From Rhynochetos jubatus (Eukaryota; Chordata; Aves; Eurypygiformes; Rhynochetidae), in NCBI GenBank assembly GCA_027574665.1, contig CM050654.1:36847722-36911721 (forward strand): DNA of 64,000 bases, read 5' to 3'. Shown here piece by piece: positions 39,991 to 54,900 of the stretch (the first letter of the stretch is position 1; each line of letters begins with the position of its first letter). Under the pieces are notes generated by a model, which worked only from the letters and a program-made list of their open reading frames with translations, had not been told where the DNA came from and did no database searches. The translations under genes were made by a program, and so were the position numbers.

Positions 39991-42900
39991 CTTTGCATTA
40001 TTCCTCCTCATTATGGAGTTTACCATTTATCCCTCTTTATAGGTCTTGGATAGGGCCCCAGCGCCAGCTGATGGCTCTGGGTCCATCAGCACGACAGCCA
40101 GCTGCCCGAAATGGCCAGGGTCTGGCTCTGGCAGTCGGACCCCGTGGAGGGATGACCATCTGGCACCACTGCCTCACTGGATACAGGTCCTGCAAAACTC
40201 ACCAGGAACCCCGCAGCGTGCTCCGGGGCCAGGCTGCCGGCAGCGCTGCCAGACCAGGACAGCACCTCCTCCTGCAGGGAATTGACTCCCCCAAACTGCT
40301 TTTGGGGTGACTAAAACTTTGTTAAGGAATATGAAAATTAATGCTCACAGCCTCTAATACAGTGTGAGAGTCTTCTGGTAATGGATCTTGAATGCAAACG
40401 TATGTTATAGAAATTGGTATCACATACGGAGAATAAAAAGTACCTTTTCCCTGACTTCAGACTACGCAGGATGGTCAAGGAGACCTTTACAAGGGCACTG
40501 AAGATAATGGCCCAAAAACAAAGAGCACATTTTTCTTGCTCTAGGTAAATATACTGATATGCATGGGCAGCTTTTCCAGTTCTGGCACATCGCTTCAATC
40601 TTCTCTTTCCCACCATGTGAACAAATGTTTGTTTGCTTCAAGTTCAAGACAGGCTTTCCAAGGCACAATACATCCAGATGGTCACCAGACAAAGGGAGGA
40701 GTTTCACATTTCTCTAAACAGTTTTTTAAACCAAAGAAATTGTTTTCTACAGCGTTCTTCACTGATGATGCCTTTTCTGCTATTGCTCACGACATTGATG
40801 GAATAAGCTGCTTTTGTTGATTAAAGCTCTTGAATCCCATAGGCACTTTAAATCTTATCAAAAGGTTCATCTTTTCAGATGTTCTTTTTAAGTTCTTTAA
40901 GTACAGTTTCTGAATTCTCCCTACTATTTCAGTCCTCAGAGCTAAGCCCTTCACACTATCTTTGTGTAATTCCTGGAAATGACATGAGCGCTGTATGTAG
41001 CACACATTTACTTCAAATTAATATCTATGTTATTCTTGTACATGTGTCGCACATGATGTCCCAAAAGTGCACATGTACTGCACACATAGTAGATGAGTAG
41101 ATAGATGTTTGATGAACACTTTCATATTATTTCTGGGTTTATTTCTTCAAAACCAAAACAATCACTCAAACCTTTAACCCCAAAATCTTATTTACGACCT
41201 CTGTGTTGTTTAAAATGCCGCATGTCTTTTGAGACCCAATGTTCCTGCCTTCTGTTTCAGAAACAATCACTTTCGTGGATGCTGGTGACACTGTTTGCTG
41301 CAGGCTTGCTTGTCACTAGAACTGTACACTGCTTTCACCCAGAAGCAAAATATAACCGGTGAGATCTACCACTTAGTGCATGAATGAAGTTCCTCCAGTA
41401 GAGTAAAATTTTGGCTGTGAGTAGACCAAACACATTGCTTAAAGCACGAGGGTCTTCATCACAACCCAGGCCTCCACAGCCTCAACTGTTGTGCACAATC
41501 TCCTTTACTGGGGATTTTATAACTTTATAACCAGCACCAGGGTATTGCAGAGCACTGTGTGGGCTGCAGGACGGTGGAGGAGTTTTGTGGCTGCTTGATT
41601 CTATGGAGATGGTGTGGTGCAAGCTGCCAGTGGCAGAGCATCATGGATGGGACTGCTGGGACAAAGCTAGCAGGAGGTCAGGGCACAGGAGTTTCCACAT
41701 GCCAAAAGATGACGAATGGAAAACCCTGTCCCCAGGAATGTCCTGTGAGAAAGCAAGAGCGAGCCAGAACAGCAATGTGGAAGGTGGATCAAAGGAGATG
41801 ACAGACATAATAGGACCAGGTGCCTAGGCGGTGAAACATCAGTGAGATGTTCTCATTGGTCTGGCTCCTGATTATCATGTTATTTATGGGTAGTAAAGCT
41901 CCTTTGTCAGTGGTTTTCTGCTCACACCCTGTTCAGTAATTAACATGCATTTCACCTGAGAGGGATAAGATTTTTTAGTGAGCTGTAGAAAAATCACGTG
42001 GATTTTGGTACGAATCATACTGTCTTTGTAATTTCTTGAGATTCACTTCACTAGAGCTAACCTTTTGATGTGCTAAGGCACGCGAGATGGTTGAATAGCT
42101 GTTATAGTCCACCTGGTCATCACAACTGGTACCATGCTCCACATATGGCTTAAAGTGTTTGGAATTAAAGGTGACAGGTGCCTGTCAGGGTGAGCTGGAT
42201 CCAGAACCCACCCATTCAGCAAGTCGTGCAGGATCTGGTTACCATCAAGCCAAGTAAAGTAAACACCCAGCTTCAAATTCCTGCTCTGTCAGTGAGTACG
42301 ACCTTGGGAAGCACAAAAAGTGCTTCTCTGCCTCAATGAAATGGGGAAAAATATGCTTCCCCACCTCACGTAGTCCTGAGGATAAATTCCTGAAAGCTGC
42401 TGAGGTGCTCAGATCCTACAGTAATGGAGGCAATATAAGTACAATAGATTGATAGTATTTTCATTAGCTTTAGATGAGACCTTATAGGCATTGTGCATTT
42501 CTTGCAACGTTCGAAGTAAGTAATTATCATTATTTCCATCTGTTCTTTTTCTGCCTGTGTCTTTTAAAAGTTATGGCAAAGGCTGATGAGGTAGAAAGAC
42601 TATATGCCTCAGAAATGAGCAAAGTGAATCAAAAGCCCTCACCAAAGTATGTCTGGAAAAATATAACATTCTCAGAACCGTGTTACCCATTGAGCAAAAG
42701 AAAATATGCATAGCATCAAGTCTGAAATTACCGCAAAATATTTCATGAACATTGTGAAGAATGTCTTTGGGCTTGAGTGAATGGCACCTCCTCATCAGCA
42801 ATTCAGGCCAACGGCACAACTGGGGTTTAAAAAAAGTAATTTCTGAGTATTGGCATGGTTTAGTTTTTTAAACACTTTTATTTTACAATCTTTGTAAAAT

Positions 42901-45900
42901 TGGCTCAGAAATGGACAGTGTCATTGACTTCTTTGAGAAGAATAACACAAAAAAACTCGCTACAGGTAAAGAAAGCCAATTCCACTGAGTGACCACGTCT
43001 GCCTAACAAAGTAACGCTCACCCAGAGCAACTGCACCTTTTACCAGATGAGCTAAAAGACCTATAAAGTCACATGAAAGTGGGGAGCTAACTAATGGCTT
43101 CGTATAAACCCAGTTGCAGCAAAAAGTGGGGTAGGCTCTCTCTGAGAAGGGGAAAGGCAGATTGGTGGTGAGGTACCAGCATAACCTCTGAAGAGAGAAA
43201 AGAGAATTGTGATATTTCTATAAATTGCTGATTTCTTGAAACTCAGACATAAACTGGCCCTCTCTTGCTGGTGCCAAATATCCTGCCAAAACTTCACCCT
43301 AGATCTAAATTCCCAGCTCCTGGGGAAAATACAAGCTGTTACCTCTATTACAGTTCCTCCACCTGCATGAAGGTTTATGAAATGATGTTGCAGCTGCTTT
43401 TAAACACTGCTGTATTGATAACACCATAGTCAGAGATTCAGAAATATGATCACTGGTGAGAAAAAACTCTCATTTATCGCATTTGAGCCTAGATAATATA
43501 TTAAATTATTTTTTGCATTGCATTTTCTGCCAGCTTTAGCATCTTTCAGAGAAAAACACTACCTCCAGCAAGAACCCTGGGAAAGCCTTTCAGAGCAGCA
43601 CTCATCTCAGCTCACATGCAGCAGGTTCAAAGGACGTGGTGAAAGGATGACCAGGGAGTTACTTGTTCTTTCTCACAGGTGTCATGGCTCCTTTTGGGCA
43701 GTGGAAAACTGCTTTTCCAGTTCTATGTAGTGGAAAATCAGTGCTGGTGTAATGCTAGAGAAGAGTGAGGGGACTCAGGAAAGCTTTGAAAAACTTCTGG
43801 AAGCAATGCTAGATGGCACTTGAGTAATTTCAAAACTGAGAAAAGTAGGTTAGAGTAGGGGGAATTGATTTTGTTTCCAGGATGATTTTCATGTGAATCT
43901 AGAGCTATAGATAGAGATGGTCCTTCCTGTTCCTAACTGGGATGGTGTGAGTGGCAAAAGTCAGACATGGAACATTTCCCAAGGACTGACATGCTTTGGC
44001 TTTCAAAACATTTTTACAGTCATTCAGACCCTGCTCAGAAAAGCACAGCATCACTGACTTCCTTGATAAGCATCAAAAAAGGAATAAACAGAAATTGGCA
44101 CCTGACACTGTGCGGTTGCTCTTAAGCTCACACTGCTCTCCTTATTCAATCAGCGTATACAATACATGTCGGTGCCTGTGGAAGCGTGGATTTCTGCCAA
44201 AGGCTCGTGGGCAACTTCTGCTTCTGTTAAAGGGTTCAGCTTTCGTTTCCCAAACAAATCAGTTGGCAACCAAGGTGTTAAAATTCCGTATTCACTTCTA
44301 GAGAACACAGGTAGAAGTGAAATGTCCATTTGAAAATGTATTTCCATCTATGTGTGGATCGGCCTGTGTGTCTGGAAATGTTATCAAGGTTAATTAGAAA
44401 AATTATCTCATCAGAACAAAACAAAAAAAAAAATCAGGTGAGCGGATTCTCTCTGCCTGAGATACGCTAATCTTTCCTAGCTCGGTTGCAAGTGCAACTG
44501 TGATCCATCAAAGTCATTCCCCCGTGCAGTCCCTCGAGGACATCAAAAGTTTAGGTGAGTGTGGCAACACTCATGTTGCACCTGCAGCGTGAATGAAAAC
44601 GGGTGTTGCAGCTGCTTCCTCCAGCGGCGTGCAGCCACAGCAGTTAAAAAAGAACGCAAGGCTGACATGTCCGTGCCGTTAAATACTGTTTTCCCTATTT
44701 GAAAAGATATTTACATGTTATTTCTCTGTGGTTTGTGAACACCTCCCCTGAGTTAAAAAAGAAGTCAAGAGCATTCTTCTATCTCCTTTGCCATTTGATT
44801 GTTGTTGTTCAATATTTAGTTACATGCTTTTAAAGCATTTTCTTTTCTTCTAATAAAACAAGATGCATGGCCAGGCAGTAGAGTGAATAAGAGGTGTATT
44901 TCTGCAAGAGTGACTTTCAAAAAAAAAAAAGATGATACCACTGATTCTATATTTGCTTGTGTTCCACCCTCTGAGGGTTGTTTGCTTTTTTCAAGTGGGT
45001 GGTCATCACCACTGACACCTTGGTTGTTCAGGCCATTGATTTTGAAATGTTCACTGTCTCCTCCAGTAAGGTTGGTTTTTTTTGATCAAAAACTCTCACA
45101 CAGCATGATTCGCTGCTCACCTGTCATGCAAACAGGGTACTGTTTGGAAAAGGCTGTAACAGAAGCCACACGGTTTTCAGCTATAATGATATTTCTCATA
45201 TTCTCCTTTGGGAGGATTTTGCTATGTCTCTAGTTCCCAGTCTTCTCTCTTATCATTCACAGGACTCATCCCTTTGACGTCAGTTCTGGGAGAGCGAGAT
45301 TTAGCCCGAGGTGTCTCCTCCAAGAAAAATAAACTGTAAATTGTACAGATTTGTTTTCACCTTTGCTTTCTTGAGAGTCGCTCCATTCATTGGGTGCAGC
45401 CCTTCGCCCCATCCCTCTGCTTGGGCACTGCTCCTCACAGGTGGTGGAGATGGGAGCTCAAAAGTGCCAGCCCGAGATCAAGAAGCAACAAATCTGTCAG
45501 TACTGACACCTATTTTTACATTTTGCTACACAATGTCACCATAAATAAAATGGAAAAATCACTGCCGCAGCTCTCTTGCTTTCTCCTTTTATCAGTCGTT
45601 GTCCTTTCTGCTGCAGCAATACAAAACAAGCAAAGGAGAAAACAAATTAAATTACTCTCTGGTGCATGGAAAAAAAAAAAAAAGCCATTTAGCCCGGAAT
45701 TCCCACTGGAGCCGCCAGGCTGCAACAGGGAGAAAATTCTCGTAATACCACTGCTGCGATGTGCAAGGGTACCGAGCGGTGGTTACCTCTCCTGGCCAAG
45801 CACTGTGCATGGGAAAGCACACTGGTTGCCCACTCCTCCCAGTACCTCTGCCTTTCCCAGGGGGCAGGGAGCCAAGCTACCATGATGAAAACTCCCCAGG

Positions 45901-48900
45901 GAGTTAGGAAGTTCCCACAGTTACGAAGAATTGCAGCCACTGACTCCTTAATCACAGTCATCGTCACACACCACCCCTACAAGTTCAAAGCGTTATGTAT
46001 GGCTTATGCGAACACTTTTGATGTTCTTACTCTGGCATATAATTTTAGCCCTGTTGTACAAACAGAAGTTGGTAGCTATATCCCTTCCTTACTAATTATT
46101 ATTATTTACTCTATTATCATAGTGCCCAGGAGCCACAGTAGCTTAATGAAGAGAAGTAACCTCGGTCTATTGCCAGTTCCTTCCATCTGAGTATCTCAAG
46201 CTGGTTTGCATGTACTAATTGGTTTCCAAATCCCCAGTAGCAGCGTAATAGCTTGTGTAAAAGCACTTGTTCAGGCACTGTCCCAGGCATGCATGTGGTC
46301 CTATCAAAGTGACTGACATCTGCCTGCAGACATGGAGAGAAGGGACCCGCGGAACTTTCGGGAGGGGTTTCAGCACTGGATTTCTGCATGCTGGACCACT
46401 GCTGCTCTCTGCTCTCAGCACTGCTACCTCTAAAGCGCACTGTAAGGCAGGCACTTTATAGATTGGATATTCCTGTTCTATATGCAACATTTACAGACAA
46501 CAACTCTGCAGCAAAATCTTCATCATTAGGACAGGGTATTTCTCGACTTGAAATCTTATTCACAAGTAAACGAGCAATGAGAAATATGTATAAATTAACC
46601 AAGAACTACACTCTATTAGAGTAATATGTCAATAAGTTTGAATGCCTTTTTAAGAAACATTTTTGCAACTACTGCTTGCTAATCAGATCACTGCCCAGAG
46701 ACAAAACACAGCATGGAATTCATCAAAGACAGAGCAACATCACGAGGACAGCCCAGGCTGCTACATACACTCTCCAGCAGCAGTTCAGAAGGTTTTCCAT
46801 CTCCAGTTCACCTCACATGCAACACAGGCTGACTCCTTAAATGTATTTTTAAAACCCAATTTGGTTTCCATTATAATTCAAAATTAGAGGCCATCTTCTC
46901 TGTTGCAAAGTGTTTGTTTTGTTCCGCACTGATATGCGGTATCCCTAATGAGCAGTTAACAAGATGTCAATTAATCATGCAAATGGGAAGAAATAGATAT
47001 TCAGATGATTGCACTACCTGGAGCTGAGATTTGGGAGTGCATATACTTCATATATTTGGTTCTTTTATTTTTTTCTGTTGATTTCCATGACTTTCTGCTT
47101 ATGCTCTTAAAGAGACGCTCAAGACCTCCACTACATCCCTGTCTTACTGGTCCTCAGAAGACACATTTCTAGCAAGACATATTCCATGTTAGATGCAAAG
47201 AAATATACTCACGTGTTATGGGTCCCACTCCTTCAGAAAGCGTGAAACCTCCTGCATTCACACCACCTAGACGGTCGCCACGTCTCTGCAAATCCAGCTT
47301 TTCTCCAAACGCGGTGCTTTCTGGGAATACACAAAATAACTTTGCAGTTCAAAAGGGATAAACATCATTGTGAGGCCATGCTGGGCATCGCACCAATAGA
47401 TATTAGGTATTTGCAGTGCCCAGCCCCCAGTCAGACTCCTACTTAGCCAAGGAGTTCGATTGTAAACATGTTTGACATTTCAGGACAGAACTCCCAAATT
47501 CTCAGTATATACGTGGACAACGTTGCTTGGCAGAAAAGGAGGCTGGGCTCAGGAAAGCTTACACACACAGGGTGTCAGGACTTCAACTCAGGTCATCATC
47601 AGAAACCCACAAGCCATATCAAGCCTGATAAACCACAGTATTTTTTTCATCATCAGGCAAGGAGACTCAGGGCTTCCATGTTAAACTATCCTAGAGAATT
47701 CATCAAGGACAACCCAATGATTTCCCTTACACAGTTGCTTAGTAGAATAAATCTGAGTAATCACACAGATTTAGAGGACTGGGAGAGCAGAGAGTGTTGC
47801 TTAAGATGACTGAAACATGAAGTCACAAGCCAAGTCAGACAAGAAGTGGCAGTGCTGTTAGATTTCTGCTGCCAGGCTGCTCAGATCAGCCAGTTCGGAC
47901 AGTAGCTGTGGGTGTTTCAGGATGCTCTGGCTACCCAGCTGTGTTTGGAGATGAGGGTATTGGATGGATGGAGTGTAAGCCTGGGAAGAGGGCGCAGGGA
48001 CCAGGACAACAGGCTTCTGGGGGAGCTTCCCAGAGGAGATGCCTCCAGTCCCCCAAATCACCCATTGAAGGTGATCACTTCTCCATCATGGACAGAGTAA
48101 CAGAAATCCCATGCTGAAAGAAAGCGGTTCCTGGGGGGACACGGCATGCCAGGGTAGCAGCAGGGCTTGGGGACGGGGCTGATGGCCACATGGCTCCTGC
48201 ATGGCTCCTCCCTGCAACGCCATGTCCTGCACCACTGCCCCGAGGGACTGTGCAGTCCTCACGTGTCCTTTCCTCCTCCATCCACTGGGAATTTCCCCTC
48301 GCTAATTTGATTTTGCAATTCTGTGTTTTCCTGAGTATTCACATTGATTTTGCTTTCTTTTTTATTTTCTCTTTTTTTTTTTTTCCCTGGCAAAACTTAT
48401 CCAGTGATTATTTGAAAGGCTGCGAAGGCATCTGGGGAGTTTCTCTGGCGCTGTTATGATTTAGGCTTGAAATTGCTTAATTGCTGTTTCCTATACTTCT
48501 CATTTTCAGTTCCCTAATGACTGTATCAATTTGTTGCCTATTATTCCCAATGACAGGGCAGTGTTTCGTGTGTGTGTTTCAACAAGACATTTTAAAATCT
48601 CTTTCCTACAAGCTGCAGAAGGATCTAGCTTTTCGTCCTGGTTTGCTCTTTGTTCCTCTTGGCCGGGAGGAATTCTCACGTACGGCACCAGTGGTTGCAG
48701 GCAAGATTACATTTGGCCAGTATCTGAATACCACTAAGCATGCTCAAAGCTTTCCTACTTTTTCCTATCACATATTGCTTTTAATTTTAATGATTAATTA
48801 CTGATGGAATTCTATTGGCTTTATGTGAAGAAGTACAGTAATTGTAATGTTAAAAAAACCAACACATAAATAGCAAAACAGTAAGGACAACCGAGACAGA

Positions 48901-51900
48901 AAGGCAGGAAAGCAAAATATCGGCGACATGAACAAATGAGAGCAGAGAAAAAACAAAATAGGCATAAGTTAACTCATGCTTACACTGGGCTAAATTAGAA
49001 ATGAATTCCCCAAACTCAGTGATGCAATGTTGGCGAGATGAATGATCAAATCCAGGACGTGTTTTTACTGCTGAAGCAGTTCTTAACCTCGAGACAAACA
49101 CCCTGCCATTTGTTGCTGTTCCCTGAGATAAAGCAAGGACGCTCCTCGGGTCACATTTCTGCTGCAGTTTTGGAATTACTTACTAGTGTAATAATAGATA
49201 ACTCGTAGACCACTTCACATAGCACTAATTTTCCTATTAGAGACAAACTCGGTTGTTTTCTTTGTTCGTTTTACATTGCCTTTGCTTTCAAATGCCTAAT
49301 ACTGCATTTTAGCATTGAAAGTGAGGAAGAGAGACCTGTTTCAGGCCCCTGATTACCATCCCGTGTTTCCAAAGGTTGATCTACTACATACAAGCTACTT
49401 TTGGTTTACGAGGGATTCAGACTTGTCTCTGCTGTTTGTACAATGTCAGGACTTGGTTTAAAAATCCTCGTTTTCACTTGCTCTTTCATGTTGATGGGCA
49501 CTTTAATGTAACATCAGTCAAACACAAGTCGAGCTTTACGGATAAAGCCTGTTAGGTGAGTGTATTTGCAAATAGAAATAGTGTCAATAATTTATTTTTA
49601 AATGGATTTATCATGCTCATTATTGGGAATAGCAACATTTAAAGATGGGTTATGATTAGAAGAAATCAAGCTTATGAATGGAATGTTGTCCAATGTAGTA
49701 TTAGCTATCTGAAACCATATGGCATACTTTTTAGAAGATGACAGGCGGTAGCCAGTGTTGAGAAGGAAAGTCCTTTTGGCTCCAAGTGCTAACAGAGGAC
49801 TCTTGGCATATGTTCCTCCAAGAAATTTGCATGAAGTTTGAAAAGGAAATGCTAATGATGCTTTCATAAATTTTCTTCTGTCCTGGCTCTAACAGAATCG
49901 TTTCAAGTTTCTGACACCTTAGATTATTACTTGATCACAGCACCTAACAGAAGCTGCTGATATTAATGGTCACTGATGTTTCTTAACCATACAAACCAGG
50001 ATTTGTTGTGTGTAGTGTGCAATGAATGCAGCTTCAGCAAGAACCTAAGATGACTCCAGGGGTGTGGCCTCTTTTTGATTTTCAATAATAAACCCCAAAT
50101 GTTGGTTGTTCAAGTACACAATCTAGTATGTTTATCAATTTTACCTCACTTTCAACAGTCATCTGCATGATTCCATTTTTCAGAAGTTAGTGCCTGGATC
50201 CACTGGATAGAATCCCAGTGAGTTGGGCCCAAAGGGTTCTGAGGTCCCCACATTAGGTGCATCAACTCATAGATGTCATCCCATATAAACAATTTTGATC
50301 ATCTGCAGGTTATCTGGAAAGGTCAGGTCTCAGTTCCCCAACTCATCTTAGACCTGAGAGCACACTGTCCATGCTATATTTTATCTCACAGCACAGCTCT
50401 CACTGAAGCACCTGAATAACTTACAGGTTGCGCTGTCATTTGCTATATATTCACATAAAGGGGAAGTTTAAAACTCAACCAACTGCCAGTCAGAAACATG
50501 GCTGGAAAAATGCCAATTTTTGTCCCATTTTATTCAAAGCATTCACAGCTTACTTGGTTACTTTGATGTAGTGCATTGGGTCAAAATACTCACCAAGCAC
50601 TTTTTGCTGTGTTTGAGGCATGTATTTAGAATTAGCTTAGACAAGGTGCATTACCCTTGAATTATCTGTGTGAGCTAAAGCAAAGCAGATGCAGGAAGAA
50701 TGTGATTATCTTGGTAATGTTTGTGAAACAGATGTGAGCGCTAGCAGTAGAATAAAGCACCCTTCTATGTTATTAATGTTGTTGCCACCAGGTTAATAAT
50801 ACACCGCACATCCACCACCTCCTTACTCAGTCTACTGGGTAGATGTGTGAAAAAAAACATTGTTAGGAAAAGGTCATATCAGAAATATTTATCTAAAACA
50901 AAGTGCAGCCATTGAAACACTGAACAGACTTTGGCTTCTGACTCCTACAGCATCACATCCCACAGGTCAGAAAAAAATTAAAAATCAAGAATCACATTTC
51001 TGTTCCACTCACTTTCTTTTTCAATTTATTTTCCCTCAATACAACGTGTTCTGAAAGGAGAAAAAAAACGAGCAGAAACTACATGAGACCAGACATCATC
51101 CAGGCTCCTGTCTCTGAAAGAATGCACCTATTTCTCTCAGGTTTACCGTAGGTTTGGTGATTGCTGAGCCCACATGAAGGAAGAGAGTGTGCATATATAC
51201 GTTTCCTCTGGGCAGCAGCCCTGTGTGCAGCTGATCCGGGGTGAGTGGGTGGCAGGGAGGAGTGGGAGCAGCCAAATCATCTCTGGGGTTGGCAGCCAAG
51301 GCTGACCTCAGAGGTACTTGTGAGGTGATTTGCTCTGCCTAAGGGTGATGACGTGACAGGCAGGTGCTTTTCCATGCTGACTGAACTCCATACGTTGTTT
51401 TTTTTTAGCAAAGGGCCTGGAAGCAGCTGGTGGATGTTCTAGTCTGGTATTAGCACATTTGTTTTGCCTTCCTCATCAAGGATCACTTTGGCTCAGGAGC
51501 TGTTGTCTTGAACTGTGCAGCCCATAGGAAAAAATCCCAAAACATCCTGTTACAGTACAGCCTTACCTGCCTCAGGTCTGGTTTCCATCCTGTGTAAATT
51601 GGGTTGGGGCCATGACCTCCCTTAGCAGCCTTTCTTTTCATCCTGTCTGAAGGTGCCGTGCTGCAGAGCAACTGCCAGCTCACTTGGTCCACACTCCGGT
51701 CCTTCATCCCTCTCCATCACTGGAAATAAACAAAACAGATGGGGAATCTAGTGCTGTGCAAGGCACTAAGTCATACCTGATGCCAAGTTATGATGTGACA
51801 TGAACCAGGAACATAAGGATTTGGGTACATTAACACTGAGCCCAAAGTAGGCTGGCATATGTGGGCATTTTTCTAGGCCTGATTCCTCCACAGATCTCAA

Positions 51901-54900
51901 AATCCCTGGGTTAAAAAAAAAAAAAAAAAAAAAAGAATCTGTAAAGACGTCATACATTTGCCTACTAAAGGAAATTGGCAAAGGAAAGATAAAAACCCCT
52001 ATATATTTCTGTCATCAGGCTTCTAGGGAATAAGTACAGAGCTCTATCTTACTCTTCAGCACTGCATAAGAAACAGAATGCAAAATTTCCTCCTTGAAAT
52101 ACTTTGGCACAAACAACTATTCTGCACTATTTGTTTAGAAATCCAGCGGGGCTTCACTGAATAAAAGCTAGTATCTTCATACTGGTAGTTGAAATAAGAA
52201 CTAATTTCATGCACAATTGGCAGTGCAGAAGGAACTTTCTTGATATCCAAAGAGCAAAAGATTTTATGAGGCTGCATATGTATTTATGATTATTTAAGGT
52301 TCTTGTTATAATGAGGATCCTTTAAGGAGAGGAAATTTGTATTTTAATTTGCATAAAGACAATAAAAACTCTTTGAGAAGCAATTTCTCTCTATATAAAA
52401 AGTGAGAACATAGCACCTTAGTGGCACAGACATCTGTTACTTAAGCAGATGCCACCATGTAAACTCCATCAAGCAGCACTATCCACCAATCAGAAACCAC
52501 CCAAAATACATCCGCAGCCAAAATTCAGCGTGTGGCTGGGAGCGTCCAAAGCAGGTTGAGAAATGATGAGCTTTTCTTCTATGTCCCCATTAAGCATTCA
52601 GTGGCATTTATTCGTTCATCGTTAACGAACGTTACTGTACCGTACGGCTCTGTACCTGCGCTTTGGTATAGAGTTAATCCCCATGATCTACAATCTGCAA
52701 TTCTTGCTCACGAGATTCATATCGAAGGACTGCTAGCCCTTCGACATGCGAGATAAATAACCACTTCTTTGTTTCTCATTATGGCTGCGGTTTAATGTCC
52801 TCATTCAGGAGCTGATGTATCAATATCTCTGAAAGAGATTAAATATTGCCTGCTTAAGTGCTACGCACAGTGATACAAACTCAGGGGACTCAACAGCCGA
52901 GCAGCACTGACAAAATCTGGGGCTGATAAGCCCTTTCTGAAGTTAGCTTACACTTTAAATCAGGAGTTCATGAAAGACATTAAGAAAAACTATTATATTA
53001 CTAGAATGGATGGCAGTACAGTTTATGTGTTACACCTTGAAGTAAGCAGTAGGATTTTCAATCACTTGATAACCTTGAAACTGCTAAGGTATCAAATTGC
53101 TATCATGAATATTGTGCAGGAACAGAAATGACTCAGAAAGCTGCCTTTGTGAATAATAATGTGGGAGAGAGCAACGTTCTCCTGGGCTGGACTCACACTA
53201 GCACCAACAAGCCAATATACACGAAGGCAAGGCATGTACTTAGACAAGCATATTTGCATTTGACTATATATCAGTCAGTTATCAGTATGGCTACATCTTA
53301 CCTGACCCATAGAGAAAATAAAAAGCCTGCGAGATAACTTTGCCATGCAGGAAAAAGAAACTGCAAGAAACTCAGTTTTATATATACAACTGAAACCACC
53401 AGGTTAAAACACCCTATACTTTAATAGGCATTACATCTTGGACAGAGTATTTTTAAAAAAAATGAGCACAGAACAAACCCTTCCATGCAGGAATTTAATT
53501 AAAAAACCCAAATAACCTATCTTCTTGCTTTGCATGCAAGACATGATAATAAATCCTGAGTCCTGATTTCATTCCCACTGGATGAAAATACAGTTTTCCT
53601 GGCTAAGAAAATCTGAGCCAGCCCTCCAGACTCCCATGTTTATGTCCTGAATCAGTGGAGTTTAAACCAAACTCCATTTTTTTTTGTTCTGAAGTACAAC
53701 ACGGTTTTAGTCTTGTGGCATTTTCAGGTGACACAGCCTACTGAGATCATCTGACAGCCATGTGAAAACTCAATGTCTGGAGTGATTCATCATTGTGTCA
53801 GATTGTCCTGCACTTTGTCACAATGACTGACAATAGGGGAAACTTGGAAATAATACAAAGATTCAATGCTCGCTGATAATGCCTGCATTGTGATTAGAGC
53901 AGGCGGCGAGCGTGTGAGGAGAATGCTAATTCTGGCCCCCACCCCCAATTTCATACTGCTTTTGCTTTCAACAGCTGGGCATCTGTGCTTGCTTTCTTAA
54001 TCTTCGCTCCTGTGGCATTTTTAAATGCAGAAACCTTTTTTTCCAGCATGCTAAAGAGCAGTATTTTTACAAATGCACAAAGAGGCAATATCGCACAGAA
54101 GGGTAAATTCTGCAGCAACACTAGGCACTGCTTGGTCAGGAGCGTCTCTGCGTGGACGTGTCCTTCCCTCCTAAATCCCAGCCTTATCAGGGTATCTCAC
54201 CAGCACCTGAAATAAGGGTAAAAACATTTTAAGCAGTAATTCCAGGAATGCTATAAAACCTAGCAAGAACATGTGAATTTGCATGTGGAATGGGATCTTG
54301 CAGAAGGGTCTTATAAAAAATGATTACAGAGAAATTTTTCCTTTATTTTGCATTGACTTGCAATAAAGGTTTAAGATAATTGCTGACTCGATAGGGTATT
54401 GACACACAAACAGCCAGAAAACTGGTTGCAGCAACTTTCATGCTCTAAAGCTCCTCAAGTTTTATCAGTGTTCACAGCAACAACATCAAAGACCATGGAC
54501 TCAGCTGCGTAATTAATCGTGAGGAAAAGAGAGGCCCTTTCAGAGCGCTCCAGCTGTCCAAGTTATTTTGCTGGGTAAAGAATAGGGGAAAAAAACCTCA
54601 GCAGCAAGAACCAGCAAGTCAAACATCGCTGCCTCTACCAAAGTAACGAAGGCAGCAAAATTTCACCCGTTTCTATTGATCTAGGAGGATCAAGTGCCTC
54701 CAGCTCGTGTCCCCTGCCCAGGGACAGGCCAGTGGCCTCGCTCCGGGGTGTGTAGGATGGGAAAAACTGTCCCAGAGGATTTCCCATGCAGTGACTGGTA
54801 CGGCACATGCTGCACGGCAAAACAGGCTTGTGGCTGCGGCGAGCGAGGCGGCAGCACACGGCTGCAGCTCCCGTGGGTGACGTGGCTGCAGAGCACGTCA

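Noticed and set aside
42474-42713. ORF with a plausible-looking charged segment after residue 33, preceded by a pyrimidine-rich tract and AG, as in an exon.
   Set aside because: The putative exon has no convincing donor in frame and no recognised family. Evidence is too thin to call it a gene.
51480-51935. Possible processed pseudogene ending in the A22 run.
   Set aside because: The upstream sequence does not translate into a recognisable protein, and no target-site duplication frames it.
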